Assembly (NCBI GenBank): GCA_017964755.1
Contig: JAGCRI010000132.1
Coordinates: 1-8,056, forward strand
Direction: 5' to 3'
DNA length: 8,056 nt
From: Bacteroidales bacterium
Lineage (GTDB): Bacteria > Bacteroidota > Bacteroidia > Bacteroidales > WCHB1-69
Positions 1 through 6,607 of the stretch are shown here, in pieces (within the stretch, counting starts at the first letter, position 1; every line of letters begins with the position of its first letter). The notes beneath the pieces are model-generated. The model made no database searches and was not told the DNA's origin. It saw only the letters and a list, made by a program, of their open reading frames with translations. A program made the translations under genes and the position numbers.

Positions 1-14
1 AATATTTTTTTCAT
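1..14 (-). CDS. 5' end of a leftward gene, cut off by the window edge
   Basis: Only four codons are visible: ATG at 14..12, then AAA AAA ATA, giving MKKI. A Met-Lys-Lys start in an AT-rich context is typical of Bacteroidetes genes for secreted or outer-membrane proteins, but nothing about function can be read. It would lie 40 nt downstream of the lipoprotein gene that ends at 55, on the same strand, and would probably be co-transcribed with it. The call rests only on the start codon, its context and its position in the operon. Confidence 0.4.
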
Positions 15-54
15 GGTTGTTATTTATAAGTTAATTCAAAATGTTGTTTTTCAT

Positions 55-1626
55 TTAATTGTTGATTGATACGCCATAGTTGAAATCCGCAGTTATTTTC
101 ATGTCTATCTTATAAGAGTCATAGATATTGACTGGTTGGTTAGCAGGTGTATTGAAAACTACGGTTACTCTCATCATTTTATTGTCTTTCAAAACTTTAG
201 TCTGCTCTTCGTTTAATTTGAAATTGATGATGGTATGTTTTGTTTCTGTTTCTCCGTCTTGCAATAATGTTGCTGCGGCAATTGTTGTCCCGTCATGTGG
301 GATTTCCAAGATGGCATCCCCGTTTTGATTTTCAATATGCAGTGTTATTGCCGCTGACAGAGGAAAAGAGTTGTCGGCGATAAGGTGTAGGGTTGCGCTG
401 TTGATATCCGCAGCTTTGCCGCTCAAATTGTATGCGATACTTTTTTGGAGCGTCAGATTCTGGGCTGAGAATTTCAGTGGAAGGTTGAAATGGAGTTTTA
501 CAGCAAACGGATGTGACAAATATGCAAAGTCGTTGCCTGAAGATATGTTTCCGAGTGGGTTCAGCTGCAGTTTGGCAGCGTACTCGAAGCGGTCGGGGAA
601 TGCTGTGAGCAGGTCGGTGATGTTTGAGGCTGAGAAGTCGAGAGTTGCCTTGTTGGGAATCACACTCACTCCTGAGCCGGTTTCAGTGGCTCTGGTGATG
701 TTTATGGGATTGTTTATAAGGCTGCTTTGGAGCGTGACTTCTTTGCCAGATGTGCTGTTCACTGCCTTTATGCTTTGCAGTTGCAGCTGTGCGTCAGCAC
801 CGAATCCGTTTTCTATTTCAAATTTGGCTGTGCATTTGTCCAATTGCAACGAGCCGCCGGTGATGTTTTTGAAAATGTCTGTCTGTATGCTTTCCGGACC
901 GTATGATGTTGAAACGTTCCCGAAATATCCTTTCAGAAAGTCAAGTACAATGTTTTTGAATCTGATTTTTATGAATAGGTTTTCATGTATTGAATGCGCC
1001 GAATCAGTTGAGCTGTTTGCGATACGTGCGGTCATCCGTGTCATGAATCGGTTGCAGGTGTTGGCGTCAGGGCCGCGTAGGTCGAAGGTATAACCGGCCA
1101 TACTGAGGTTTGCGGTGTATGAAGTACCTGAGGTGTTGCCCGGTGGTATTATGATGGTTTTATCGAATGCGACACCGTCTTTTGTCGCTGATGGCAGTTT
1201 GTATGTTAACTCTATCGGCTTGTCAAACGGATTTATGACGTTGAAGGTGAGGTCGCCTGAAAATATCCGCACATAATTTAACTCAACTGGCGCAATGGCC
1301 AATTTCTGCAGTTCGTCTTTGTAGAAGAAAAGCATACCTGGGGCGAGTGCGCTGTTTTGCGGCACATTGAGAGCAAACTCGAACAGTGAATCCGGGAACT
1401 CGGCTATGCTCGCTGGAGACACGGAAAACAACTCCTTATTTAAAATCACAGATAAAGAATGGTCTTCGTTTGTCTCTATCATACTGTCGGGTAGTAGATT
1501 GGCTATTGTGAGTTCTGTCTTTAACAGCGGGGCAGAGACATCAACGTCCCATTGCAAAGGCTTTTTTGAACACGAAATGAGTATCGTGGCGGTGATAGCA
1601 ATTATTATGAAAAGCCTTTTCCCCAT
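55..1626 (-). CDS. Predicted lipoprotein of unknown function, 523 aa
   Basis: I do not recognise a named family. The chosen start gives MGKRLF followed by a hydrophobic stretch and a lipobox, LISC, with the acylated Cys at residue 19, so the product should be a lipoprotein sorted to the outer membrane. The residues after Cys19 are S-K-K-P, with no acidic run like the Bacteroidetes surface-export signal, so a periplasm-facing location is the better guess. The rest is Ser/Thr/Asn-rich with alternating hydrophobic residues, suggesting a beta-rich fold. One segment around residues 126..140 (LTFNVINPFDKPIEL) looks like a beta-sandwich strand pair. The open frame extends ten codons further upstream to an ATG at 1656, but the promoter -7 box at 1646..1653 lies inside that extension, so 1626 is the better start. 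The gene has its own promoter and probably leads into the gene cut off at the left edge. Confidence 0.8.
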   Translation of the reverse strand: MGKRLFIIIAITATILISCSKKPLQWDVDVSAPLLKTELTIANLLPDSMIETNEDHSLSVILNKELFSVSPASIAEFPDSLFEFALNVPQNSALAPGMLFFYKDELQKLAIAPVELNYVRIFSGDLTFNVINPFDKPIELTYKLPSATKDGVAFDKTIIIPPGNTSGTSYTANLSMAGYTFDLRGPDANTCNRFMTRMTARIANSSTDSAHSIHENLFIKIRFKNIVLDFLKGYFGNVSTSYGPESIQTDIFKNITGGSLQLDKCTAKFEIENGFGADAQLQLQSIKAVNSTSGKEVTLQSSLINNPINITRATETGSGVSVIPNKATLDFSASNITDLLTAFPDRFEYAAKLQLNPLGNISSGNDFAYLSHPFAVKLHFNLPLKFSAQNLTLQKSIAYNLSGKAADINSATLHLIADNSFPLSAAITLHIENQNGDAILEIPHDGTTIAAATLLQDGETETKHTIINFKLNEEQTKVLKDNKMMRVTVVFNTPANQPVNIYDSYKIDMKITADFNYGVSINN

Positions 1627-1645
1627 TGTTGATGTTTTTAAACTG

Positions 1646-1676
1646 CAAAGATACAAAAAATAAGGGGATTATCAAA
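1646..1676 (-). promoter_or_regulatory. Bacteroidetes-type sigma-ABfr promoter for the 523-aa lipoprotein gene
   Basis: Read on the minus strand, a TTTG (-33 element, 1676..1673) is followed after exactly 19 bp by TATCTTTG (-7 element, 1653..1646). This matches the Bacteroidetes consensus TTTG / TAnnTTTG. Transcription would begin near 1640, leaving a short AT-rich leader before the ATG at 1626. The -33 box overlaps the last codons and stop of the upstream phosphoesterase gene, so the lipoprotein gene can be transcribed on its own although it is only 45 nt downstream. Confidence 0.8.
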
Positions 1677-2175
1677 TTTTAACTTGTTTCGGTTCGTCAT
1701 AGATTTCGAGGTCACTGAGGCGTTGTCCGTCAATGGTAAGGCGCAGGAAAGTGAGCCGTGTGTGTATGCCGTACCGCCCCGCTGCCCCGGGATTTATGAA
1801 GAGCAGGTTGTTCTCCTTGTCTTGCATTACGCGCAGAATGTGCGAGTGACCTGCGACGAAAATTGTCGGTTTCTCGTTCTTGATGATTTCCATCGCACGC
1901 GGTTCATAGTAGCCCGGTTTGCCTACAATGTGCATCATTGCCACCTTGTGTTCTTCGCAGTTAAAGACGAGCGAATGTGCGGTCTCGCCCCGTATGTCCC
2001 AGCCGTCGCAGTTGCCCCACACGGCGCGCACCGGCGCAATGGTGCGCAGAACAGTGAGTATGTCGCTGTCACCGATGTCCCCCGCATGCCATATCTCATC
2101 GCACTTTTCAAAAAACTCGAAAGCATTAGGATGCAAGTAACCATGCGTATCCGATAAAATGCCAATCCGTTTCAT
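1672..2175 (-). CDS. YfcE/MJ0936-family metallophosphoesterase, 167 aa
   Basis: This is a small calcineurin-like phosphoesterase of the YfcE/MJ0936 group, soluble and cytoplasmic. All expected metal-ligand motifs are present: SDTHG at 8..12 (D9, H11), HAGDIGD at 30..36 (D33), GNCD at 54..57 (N55), H82 in MMHIVG, and GHSH at 109..112 (H110, H112), followed by NPGAAG. The length is normal for the family, which is usually 155-185 aa. GNCD in place of the GNHD of larger phosphatases is usual in this subgroup. Family members hydrolyse phosphodiesters such as bis-pNPP with Mn2+ or other divalent metals; the physiological substrate is generally unknown and cannot be read here. The gene follows comF on the same strand after a 72-nt gap in which I see no sigma-ABfr promoter, so it may be read from comF. 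The start is the only sensible ATG, with the first beta strand right behind it. Confidence 0.9.
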   Translation of the reverse strand: MKRIGILSDTHGYLHPNAFEFFEKCDEIWHAGDIGDSDILTVLRTIAPVRAVWGNCDGWDIRGETAHSLVFNCEEHKVAMMHIVGKPGYYEPRAMEIIKNEKPTIFVAGHSHILRVMQDKENNLLFINPGAAGRYGIHTRLTFLRLTIDGQRLSDLEIYDEPKQVKI

Positions 2176-2215
2176 ATCTTTTTTATTTGTTTAATGTACA
2201 CTCTATCCCCATCTA

Positions 2216-2250
2216 ACTCCTATCTCCTGTCTCCTGTCTCCTGTCTCCTA
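2216..2250. repeat. 7-bp tandem repeat, five units, at the 3' end of comF
   Basis: The plus strand reads ACTCCTA, then TCTCCTG three times, then TCTCCTA: five 7-bp units in which the inner three are identical and the two outer ones differ at one or two bases. On the gene strand the unit is (A/T)(C/A)-AGGAG-like. The last unit ends exactly on the comF stop codon (2248..2250). Adding or losing units would therefore leave ComF unchanged and alter only the 72-nt spacer to the phosphoesterase gene. Identical neighbouring units suggest recent slippage. Confidence 0.85.
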
Positions 2251-2949
2251 AGAAGCACACGCCAACGTCACCACACTGACTTTAACGTCTGCCGCCTGCA
2301 GTATCTTTTCTACCGCTGCTTCGGTGGTTGCACCGGTGGTCAGCACATCATCGCATATAAGGATATGTTTTCCCTTTATATCTTCTTCATTTTCAACAGC
2401 AAAGACTTCTTTTACATTTTCCCAGCGGTTGAAACGGCTTTTGTGTGTCTGTGTCTCTGTATATTCTGTTCTCACTAATATGTCTGTCCTGTATGGTATT
2501 CCCATGCTCCGGCTCAGCCCTTTTGCAATGCATTCGCTCTGGTTGTATCCGCGGAGCCGTAGTTTCTTTTTGTGCAGCGGTATAGGCAATATCATGTCAA
2601 TTGATGCAAAGGCTTGTGTGTTGGCTAACTTTTTGCCGTAGCATTCGCCTAAGAAATCGCCAATATCCTGATTCCCATTGTATTTAAGTTCGTGAAGCAT
2701 TTTCTGGACAAGTTCGCCTTTCTTGAAAAAAAGGAACGAGGCGACATTTTCAATCGGTACGCGCCCCAAAAATATCAGGTTCAGCGGATTGTCTTTATCC
2801 AGATGGTAGTTCGTCTCAGGCAGATGCGCCATACAATGCAGGCAGATATGCTTTTCGTGTTGCAGCAGCACACGTCCGCAGGACATGCATGTTACAGGAT
2901 AAAAAAGGGCTATGAGATTCGTTAGCAGATCGTTGATTTTTCTCTTCAT
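2248..2949 (-). CDS. comF: ComF-family phosphoribosyltransferase-like protein, 233 aa
   Basis: ComF proteins are cytoplasmic and, in naturally transformable bacteria, support DNA uptake or processing. They combine an N-terminal zinc finger with a type I phosphoribosyltransferase fold. Here the zinc ligands are two CxxC pairs, C21/C24 and C36/C39. The conserved central segment with LPIPLHKKKLRLRGYNQ lies at 121..137. The PRPP-binding loop ILICDDVLTTGATT is at 196..209, with the two acidic residues D200 and D201 intact. The length is typical for the family (about 210-240 aa) and the ending is complete. It is the first gene of the leftward group, divergent from the coiled-coil gene at 3017, with 67 nt between the starts. 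A plus-strand frame opens inside this gene at 2912, but it is only an upstream extension of the next gene. Presence of comF alone does not show that the organism is transformable. Confidence 0.92.
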   Translation of the reverse strand: MKRKINDLLTNLIALFYPVTCMSCGRVLLQHEKHICLHCMAHLPETNYHLDKDNPLNLIFLGRVPIENVASFLFFKKGELVQKMLHELKYNGNQDIGDFLGECYGKKLANTQAFASIDMILPIPLHKKKLRLRGYNQSECIAKGLSRSMGIPYRTDILVRTEYTETQTHKSRFNRWENVKEVFAVENEEDIKGKHILICDDVLTTGATTEAAVEKILQAADVKVSVVTLACAS

Positions 2950-2967
2950 TATCTTACAATATTTTAG

Positions 2968-2975
2968 TACTTTTG
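2968..2975 (+). promoter_or_regulatory. Probable -7 element for the coiled-coil/cobW/murD operon
   Basis: TACTTTTG matches the Bacteroidetes -7 consensus TAnnTTTG and lies about 40 nt before the ATG at 3017, in the divergent intergenic region. I find no good TTTG at the -33 position (around 2943..2949), so the promoter may be weak or need an activator. Transcription from it would start near 2981 and leave an A/T-only leader, the usual ribosome-loading context in this phylum. Confidence 0.5.
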
Positions 2976-2994
2976 CAGTTCATTATTTAGTTAG

Positions 2995-3002
2995 CAAAAA
3001 TA
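2995..3002 (-). promoter_or_regulatory. Possible -7 element for comF
   Basis: On the minus strand this reads TATTTTTG, a match to TAnnTTTG, about 45 nt upstream of the comF ATG (2949). There is no recognisable -33 TTTG at 3021..3027, so support is limited to the -7 match and the position. It faces the plus-strand -7 box at 2968..2975, so the two transcripts would overlap at their 5' ends. Confidence 0.35.
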
Positions 3003-3016
3003 AAAAAAATAAAGAT

Positions 3017-3946
3017 ATGCAGTCATTGGAATCTGAAGAAAAAATCAAGAATGAGAACCCTTTGAAAAAGTGGGTTATTATTTTGGGAGTAATTGCTTTT
3101 TTAGGCATTTGTTCCACTGTCTATTTGGCATTTTTTGCCAAGCCTGTTTATAATGCCGAATTTATAAAGGCCGAATATGAGAAGCAGACTTTGAATATGG
3201 AGCTCGATTCGCTTATGGCAGCCCATGAGCAGATTAAGGCGCAGTATGGCGAGCTTTCCGAACAGCTGAGCGAAAAGGACAGTATAATCAATGCCAATGC
3301 CGATGAGATAAAAAAACTTATTGCTTCACAGGCAGATTATAGGAAAATCAAAAAGCAGTTGGAGCGCCTTCAGAAGATTTCGCAGGAGTATGTGGCCGAA
3401 ATGGACAGGCTTTATACAGAGAATAGGGAACTGAAGGAGGAGAATACGCAGGTTAAGGAATCACTTTCGAAGAGTGAACAAAAAAATGCTGAGATTCAGA
3501 AGAATAACGAGGAACTTAACGAAAAGATACAGACTGCTTCAGTTATTGTGGCTTATAATTTTGCAAGTCAGGTGGTTTATGAGAAGAAAAACGGTGTGGA
3601 GGTTATTACCGACCGCGCTTCTAAGGCGAAGCGGTTCAAGATTTCGTGCGTGCTTGGCGAAAACACATTGCGTGAGGCAGGGGCGGTGAACATATATTGC
3701 CGTATATCTTTGCCGGGTGACGGCCGTGTCCTCTGTCAGGGCAAGGGCGATGCCTATTCTTTTATGTATAATGGGGAGAAACTGCAATATACAATGAAAA
3801 GCACTGTCAATTATACCGGAAAATCTGAAAAAGTGAATCTCGTATGGAATCTGAAGGATGATGACAAGGCAGTGAAAGGCACTTACGTCGCACAAGTATA
3901 TTCTGATGAGGGTTTTCTCGGTGAAACCATGTTTACGTTGAAATAA
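3017..3946 (+). CDS. Single-pass inner-membrane coiled-coil protein with a C-terminal beta domain, 309 aa
   Basis: Function not recognised. Three regions can be seen. First is a short charged cytoplasmic N-terminus (1..18). Next is one transmembrane helix (about 19..40, WVIILGVIAFLG onward) ending before KPVY. A long, highly charged heptad-like helix (about 48..172, Glu/Lys/Gln-rich with regular Leu/Ile) follows and should form a parallel coiled coil. The last part (about 175..309) is a compact beta-rich domain with GENTLREAGAVNIYCRI, LPGDGRVL and a closing GTYVAQVY...GFLGETMFTLK pattern. This architecture suits an envelope-spanning scaffold or a tether reaching into the periplasm. The frame is open back to an ATG at 2912, but that would overlap comF by 38 nt and place the promoter-like -7 box inside the gene. 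The ATG at 3017 is therefore preferred; it follows an A-rich leader. It appears to be the first gene of the rightward operon, 39 nt before the CobW-like gene. Confidence 0.8.
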   Translation: MQSLESEEKIKNENPLKKWVIILGVIAFLGICSTVYLAFFAKPVYNAEFIKAEYEKQTLNMELDSLMAAHEQIKAQYGELSEQLSEKDSIINANADEIKKLIASQADYRKIKKQLERLQKISQEYVAEMDRLYTENRELKEENTQVKESLSKSEQKNAEIQKNNEELNEKIQTASVIVAYNFASQVVYEKKNGVEVITDRASKAKRFKISCVLGENTLREAGAVNIYCRISLPGDGRVLCQGKGDAYSFMYNGEKLQYTMKSTVNYTGKSEKVNLVWNLKDDDKAVKGTYVAQVYSDEGFLGETMFTLK

Positions 3947-3985
3947 TAACTTTTCTAATCTTAAAATCTTAAAAAACAATTTGTT

Positions 3986-5227
3986 ATGATAAAGGATATT
4001 CCTGTGCTGCTGCTGACCGGCTACCTTGGTAGCGGAAAGACAACTTTGGTGAACAGAATACTTACAAACCGCCGCGGCATCCGTTTCGCTGTCATTGTGA
4101 ACGACCTTGGCGAGGTTAATATTGATGCCGACCTGATTCAGAAAGGCGGCGTTGTGGCGCAGAATGACGACAGCCTTTTGGCGTTGCAGAACGGCTGTAT
4201 CTGCTGCACTTTGAAGATGGATCTTGTGAAGCAGATTTCTGAAATCACAAGCAAAAACTGTTTCGACTATATCGTTATAGAGGCGAGCGGTATATGCGAG
4301 CCGGAACCTATTGCACAGACTATAACTTCAATTCCCACAATGGGTTACGAGTATGTTAAAAACGGTGTCGCCCGCCTCGACTGCATCGTTACTGTGGTCG
4401 ATGCCCTACGCCTGAAAGATGAGTTCGGCGCAGGTGAGAATCTTCTCGCCGGCAATTATGGGGAAGATGACCTCGAAAGCCTTGTGATCCAACAGATTGA
4501 GTTTTGCAATATTGTGCTTCTCAATAAGGCTTCGGAAGTTTCCTCCTACGAACGCGGCAGGATTAAGGAGATTATCAATGCACTTCGTCCGCATGCCCAA
4601 ATCATTGAATGTGACTACTGCGATGTTGACCTTGATAAGATTCTAAATACTGAAATGTTTGATTACGAAGATGTTGCAAGGTCTGCTGCGTGGATACGCG
4701 AGATTGAAGGCTACGATGATGATGAACATGAAGAAGATGATGACGATGACGAAGATGAGCACCATGACCACGAAGCGCACGAGCATCATGACCACCACGA
4801 ACATCACGAACATGGCGGCGGGCATCATCACCACCACGATCACGATGAAGGTGAGGCGGAGGAGTACGGGATAAGCACTTTTGTCTATTACCGCCGCCAG
4901 CCGATGATAATGACGAAATTTGACGAGTTTGTGTCAACATTGCCGAAAAATGTAATTCGTGTTAAAGGTATCTGTTATTTTGAGTCAGAACCTGACAGCT
5001 GCTACCTTTTTGAGCAGGTGGGGGCTCAGGTTTCCCTGAAGGATGTGGGTTTGTGGTTCGCTACAATGCCGGCTGATGAACTTGCACAAGTGATGGCTAA
5101 GGAGCCGCAGTTGCGGAGGGATTGGGATGAAAAATACGGTGACCGCATGCAGAAACTCGTGTTCATCGGTCAGAAAATGGATATTGATGCCATTGTGAAT
5201 TTTTTGGATAATTGTCTTGTTAAATAA
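3986..5227 (+). CDS. CobW/COG0523-family G3E GTPase, putative zinc metallochaperone, 413 aa
   Basis: G3E GTPases of this family hand metal ions to client proteins at the cost of GTP. Motifs in order are: Walker A GYLGSGKTT at 12..20; the family-defining metal-binding CxCC (NGCICC, C71-I-C73-C74); the switch/Walker B region with FDYIVIEASG at 93..102; and the base-recognition motif NKAS at 180..183, where NKxD is usual. A linker of about 45 residues (244..288) is composed almost wholly of Asp, Glu and His. The CobW C-terminal domain follows (about 296..411, beginning STFVYYRRQPM). CxCC plus a His-rich loop is the hallmark of the zinc-linked members (YciC/ZigA/ZNG1 type) rather than of cobalamin CobW; no cobalamin genes are nearby. 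The client is unknown. I see no obvious Zur-like palindrome in the 39 nt upstream, so co-transcription with the coiled-coil gene is likely. MurD-like follows after 15 nt. Confidence 0.88.
   Translation: MIKDIPVLLLTGYLGSGKTTLVNRILTNRRGIRFAVIVNDLGEVNIDADLIQKGGVVAQNDDSLLALQNGCICCTLKMDLVKQISEITSKNCFDYIVIEASGICEPEPIAQTITSIPTMGYEYVKNGVARLDCIVTVVDALRLKDEFGAGENLLAGNYGEDDLESLVIQQIEFCNIVLLNKASEVSSYERGRIKEIINALRPHAQIIECDYCDVDLDKILNTEMFDYEDVARSAAWIREIEGYDDDEHEEDDDDDEDEHHDHEAHEHHDHHEHHEHGGGHHHHHDHDEGEAEEYGISTFVYYRRQPMIMTKFDEFVSTLPKNVIRVKGICYFESEPDSCYLFEQVGAQVSLKDVGLWFATMPADELAQVMAKEPQLRRDWDEKYGDRMQKLVFIGQKMDIDAIVNFLDNCLVK
4715..4849 (+). repeat. Low-complexity His/Asp/Glu-coding tract inside the CobW-like gene
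   Basis: This stretch encodes residues 244..288 and is built from GAT/GAC, GAA/GAG and CAT/CAC codons. By my hand count the protein segment contains 18 His, with acidic residues making up most of the rest: an acidic first half (DDDDDEDE) and a His-dominated second half ending HHHHHDHD. Synonymous codons are mixed, so the tract is selected at the protein level rather than being a pure DNA repeat. It is likely a flexible metal-buffering loop. Confidence 0.85.
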
Positions 5228-5242
5228 TTTTTTCTGTTAGAA

Positions 5243-6607
5243 ATGACAAAAATTGATATTATTCTTGATATTCTGCGAGGTAAGAAAATTGTGATTCTTG
5301 GGTTTGGAAAGGAAGGCGTTTCATCTTACAAGTTTATACGCAGGTATTTTCCGGATATGCCTCTGACTGTCGCTGATAAAAGCAAATCTCTAAATGTCAG
5401 CGACTTGCAAGCTGATAATAATTTGACAGTTCAGGTAGGGGAGGGGTATGACAAAAATCTCAACGATTTCGACCTGATTATGAAAACACCTGGGGTTAAT
5501 CTGAATGCTCTTCCCTATTTTGTTGACCCTGAAAAAATTACCTCTCAAACAGACCTTTTTTTGCGAGCATTTTCCGATCAGGTGATTGGTGTTACCGGCA
5601 CGAAGGGTAAAAGTACCACTTCGTCTCTTATCTTTCACATTTTGCACAGTATTTTCAAGAATGTCATCCTTTCCGGCAATATCGGGATTCCGTTTTTTGA
5701 CATTATTGAACAGATAAATGAAAATACGATAGTTGTTGCTGAACTTTCTGCCCATCAACTTGAATATCTGCATGTTTCGCCTCATATTTCTATCCTTTTG
5801 AATCTTTATCAGGAGCATTTGGATCATTTTAATTCGTTCAATAATTACCAGCTTTCCAAACTTAACATCACAAAATACCAGAAAAATGATGATGTGCTTG
5901 TCTATAACGCTGATGACGAGCATATCCATAACTTGTTGGTAAGTCATGATTATACGCGGCGGTATCTTCCGTTCAGCCGAAATGAGGTGCTGGGAGATGG
6001 CGCATATAGTTTTGAGTCGCAGATAGTTATAACTAAAAATAAAGAACAGTTGGCACATTATGATTTGGCGCAGTGCGACAATCTTCCGGGAACGCACAAC
6101 TACAATAACATAATGGCTGCTATTCTCGCTTGTCGTCAGGTCGGGGCAGAGGATGCGGATATTCTCGAACATTTGCGTTCTTTCAAGGGACTGCCGCATC
6201 GTATAGAGTTTGTTGGCACTTTCAATGGGATTTCGTTTTACAACGACAGCATCTCTACTATTCCTGAAGCGACAATAGCCGCTCTTAAGACTTTGAAAAA
6301 AGTTGATACACTGATTATTGGAGGTTTTGACAGAGGTATTGAGTATGATGTCCTGATTGATTATTTGCAGAAGAATCCTGTGCGGAATGTGGTTTTTACC
6401 GGTCCTGCCGGAAAGCGCATTTTTGATGAATGGAAGCAGAATTTCAATCTTCCTGAGAATTTTATTTTGGAAAACGATTTTGAAGAAATTGTGATTTTGC
6501 TTACAAGAACACCGCCGAAGGTAAGATATGCCTGCTTTCGCCAGCCGCTTCAAGTTATGACCAGTTTAAAAATTTTGTGGAACGTGGTAATACATATAAA
6601 TCATTGA
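5243..6607 (+). CDS. murD: MurD-like Mur ligase, C-terminus lost by frameshift (454-aa open frame)
   Basis: MurD adds glutamate to UDP-MurNAc-L-Ala in cytoplasmic peptidoglycan precursor synthesis. Domain 1 has a Rossmann start (VILGFGKEG, 17..25) and KTPGV (81..85). The central ATPase domain has the P-loop GVTGTKGKST (116..125), SGNIG (144..148), ELSAHQLE (167..174) and EHLDHF (191..196); a Lys at 206 is placed like the carbamylated Lys of MurD. Domain 3 has GLPHRIE (316..322), NDSIST (334..339) and GGFDRGIEY (360..368). Several motifs differ from the usual NDSKATN, ELSSFQL and DHLDRY, so it may be a specialised paralogue rather than the housekeeping enzyme. After Val417 (6491..6493) the frame is shifted: the last 37 residues are nonsense, while the missing LLSPAASSYDQF segment, which carries D-Glu-binding residues in MurD, sits in another frame up to 6636. 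The open frame is thus probably inactive unless the shift is a sequencing error. It lies 15 nt after the CobW-like gene. Confidence 0.85.
   Translation: MTKIDIILDILRGKKIVILGFGKEGVSSYKFIRRYFPDMPLTVADKSKSLNVSDLQADNNLTVQVGEGYDKNLNDFDLIMKTPGVNLNALPYFVDPEKITSQTDLFLRAFSDQVIGVTGTKGKSTTSSLIFHILHSIFKNVILSGNIGIPFFDIIEQINENTIVVAELSAHQLEYLHVSPHISILLNLYQEHLDHFNSFNNYQLSKLNITKYQKNDDVLVYNADDEHIHNLLVSHDYTRRYLPFSRNEVLGDGAYSFESQIVITKNKEQLAHYDLAQCDNLPGTHNYNNIMAAILACRQVGAEDADILEHLRSFKGLPHRIEFVGTFNGISFYNDSISTIPEATIAALKTLKKVDTLIIGGFDRGIEYDVLIDYLQKNPVRNVVFTGPAGKRIFDEWKQNFNLPENFILENDFEEIVILLTRTPPKVRYACFRQPLQVMTSLKILWNVVIHINH

Noticed and set aside
31..54. Seven-codon frame MKNNILN on the minus strand just after the lipoprotein stop
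   Set aside because: Too short and AT-biased to support as a gene or leader peptide; no attenuator structure is visible.
371..1093. 240-aa plus-strand frame inside the left lipoprotein gene
   Set aside because: It is antisense to a gene with a lipoprotein signal and consensus promoter; the translation is Cys/Ser/Phe-rich with no recognisable pattern.
1999..2022. GNCD instead of GNHD in the metallophosphoesterase as a possible active-site loss
   Set aside because: The Asn ligand is retained and Cys at this position is common in the YfcE/MJ0936 subgroup; all other metal ligands are present.
2912..3016. N-terminal extension of the coiled-coil protein (second hydrophobic segment)
   Set aside because: It would overlap the divergent comF gene and cover the promoter-like -7 box; the residues encoded by the A-rich leader (SKNKKNKD) look like translated leader.
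3947..3985. Zur-type operator before the CobW-like gene
   Set aside because: Only an 8-bp direct repeat (ATCTTAAA twice, 3958..3973) is present, with no convincing palindrome.
4602..4940. Minus-strand frames with His/Arg-rich or Val/Met-rich runs opposite the CobW-like gene
   Set aside because: They mirror the low-complexity His/Asp/Glu codons of the sense strand and have no start context or conserved motif.
6490..6500. Programmed -1 ribosomal frameshift in the MurD-like gene
   Set aside because: A -1 shift would read GTG then GAT and rejoin the right frame, but there is no X-XXY-YYZ slippery heptamer (the site is GATTTTG), I see no obvious downstream stem-loop, and programmed shifting is not known for murD. 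A one-base deletion or read error is simpler.
5390..6553. Long 387-aa open frame on the minus strand opposite the MurD-like gene
   Set aside because: It is wholly antisense to a gene with clear Mur ligase motifs, shows no domain of its own, and its length follows from the AT-rich codon pattern of the sense gene.
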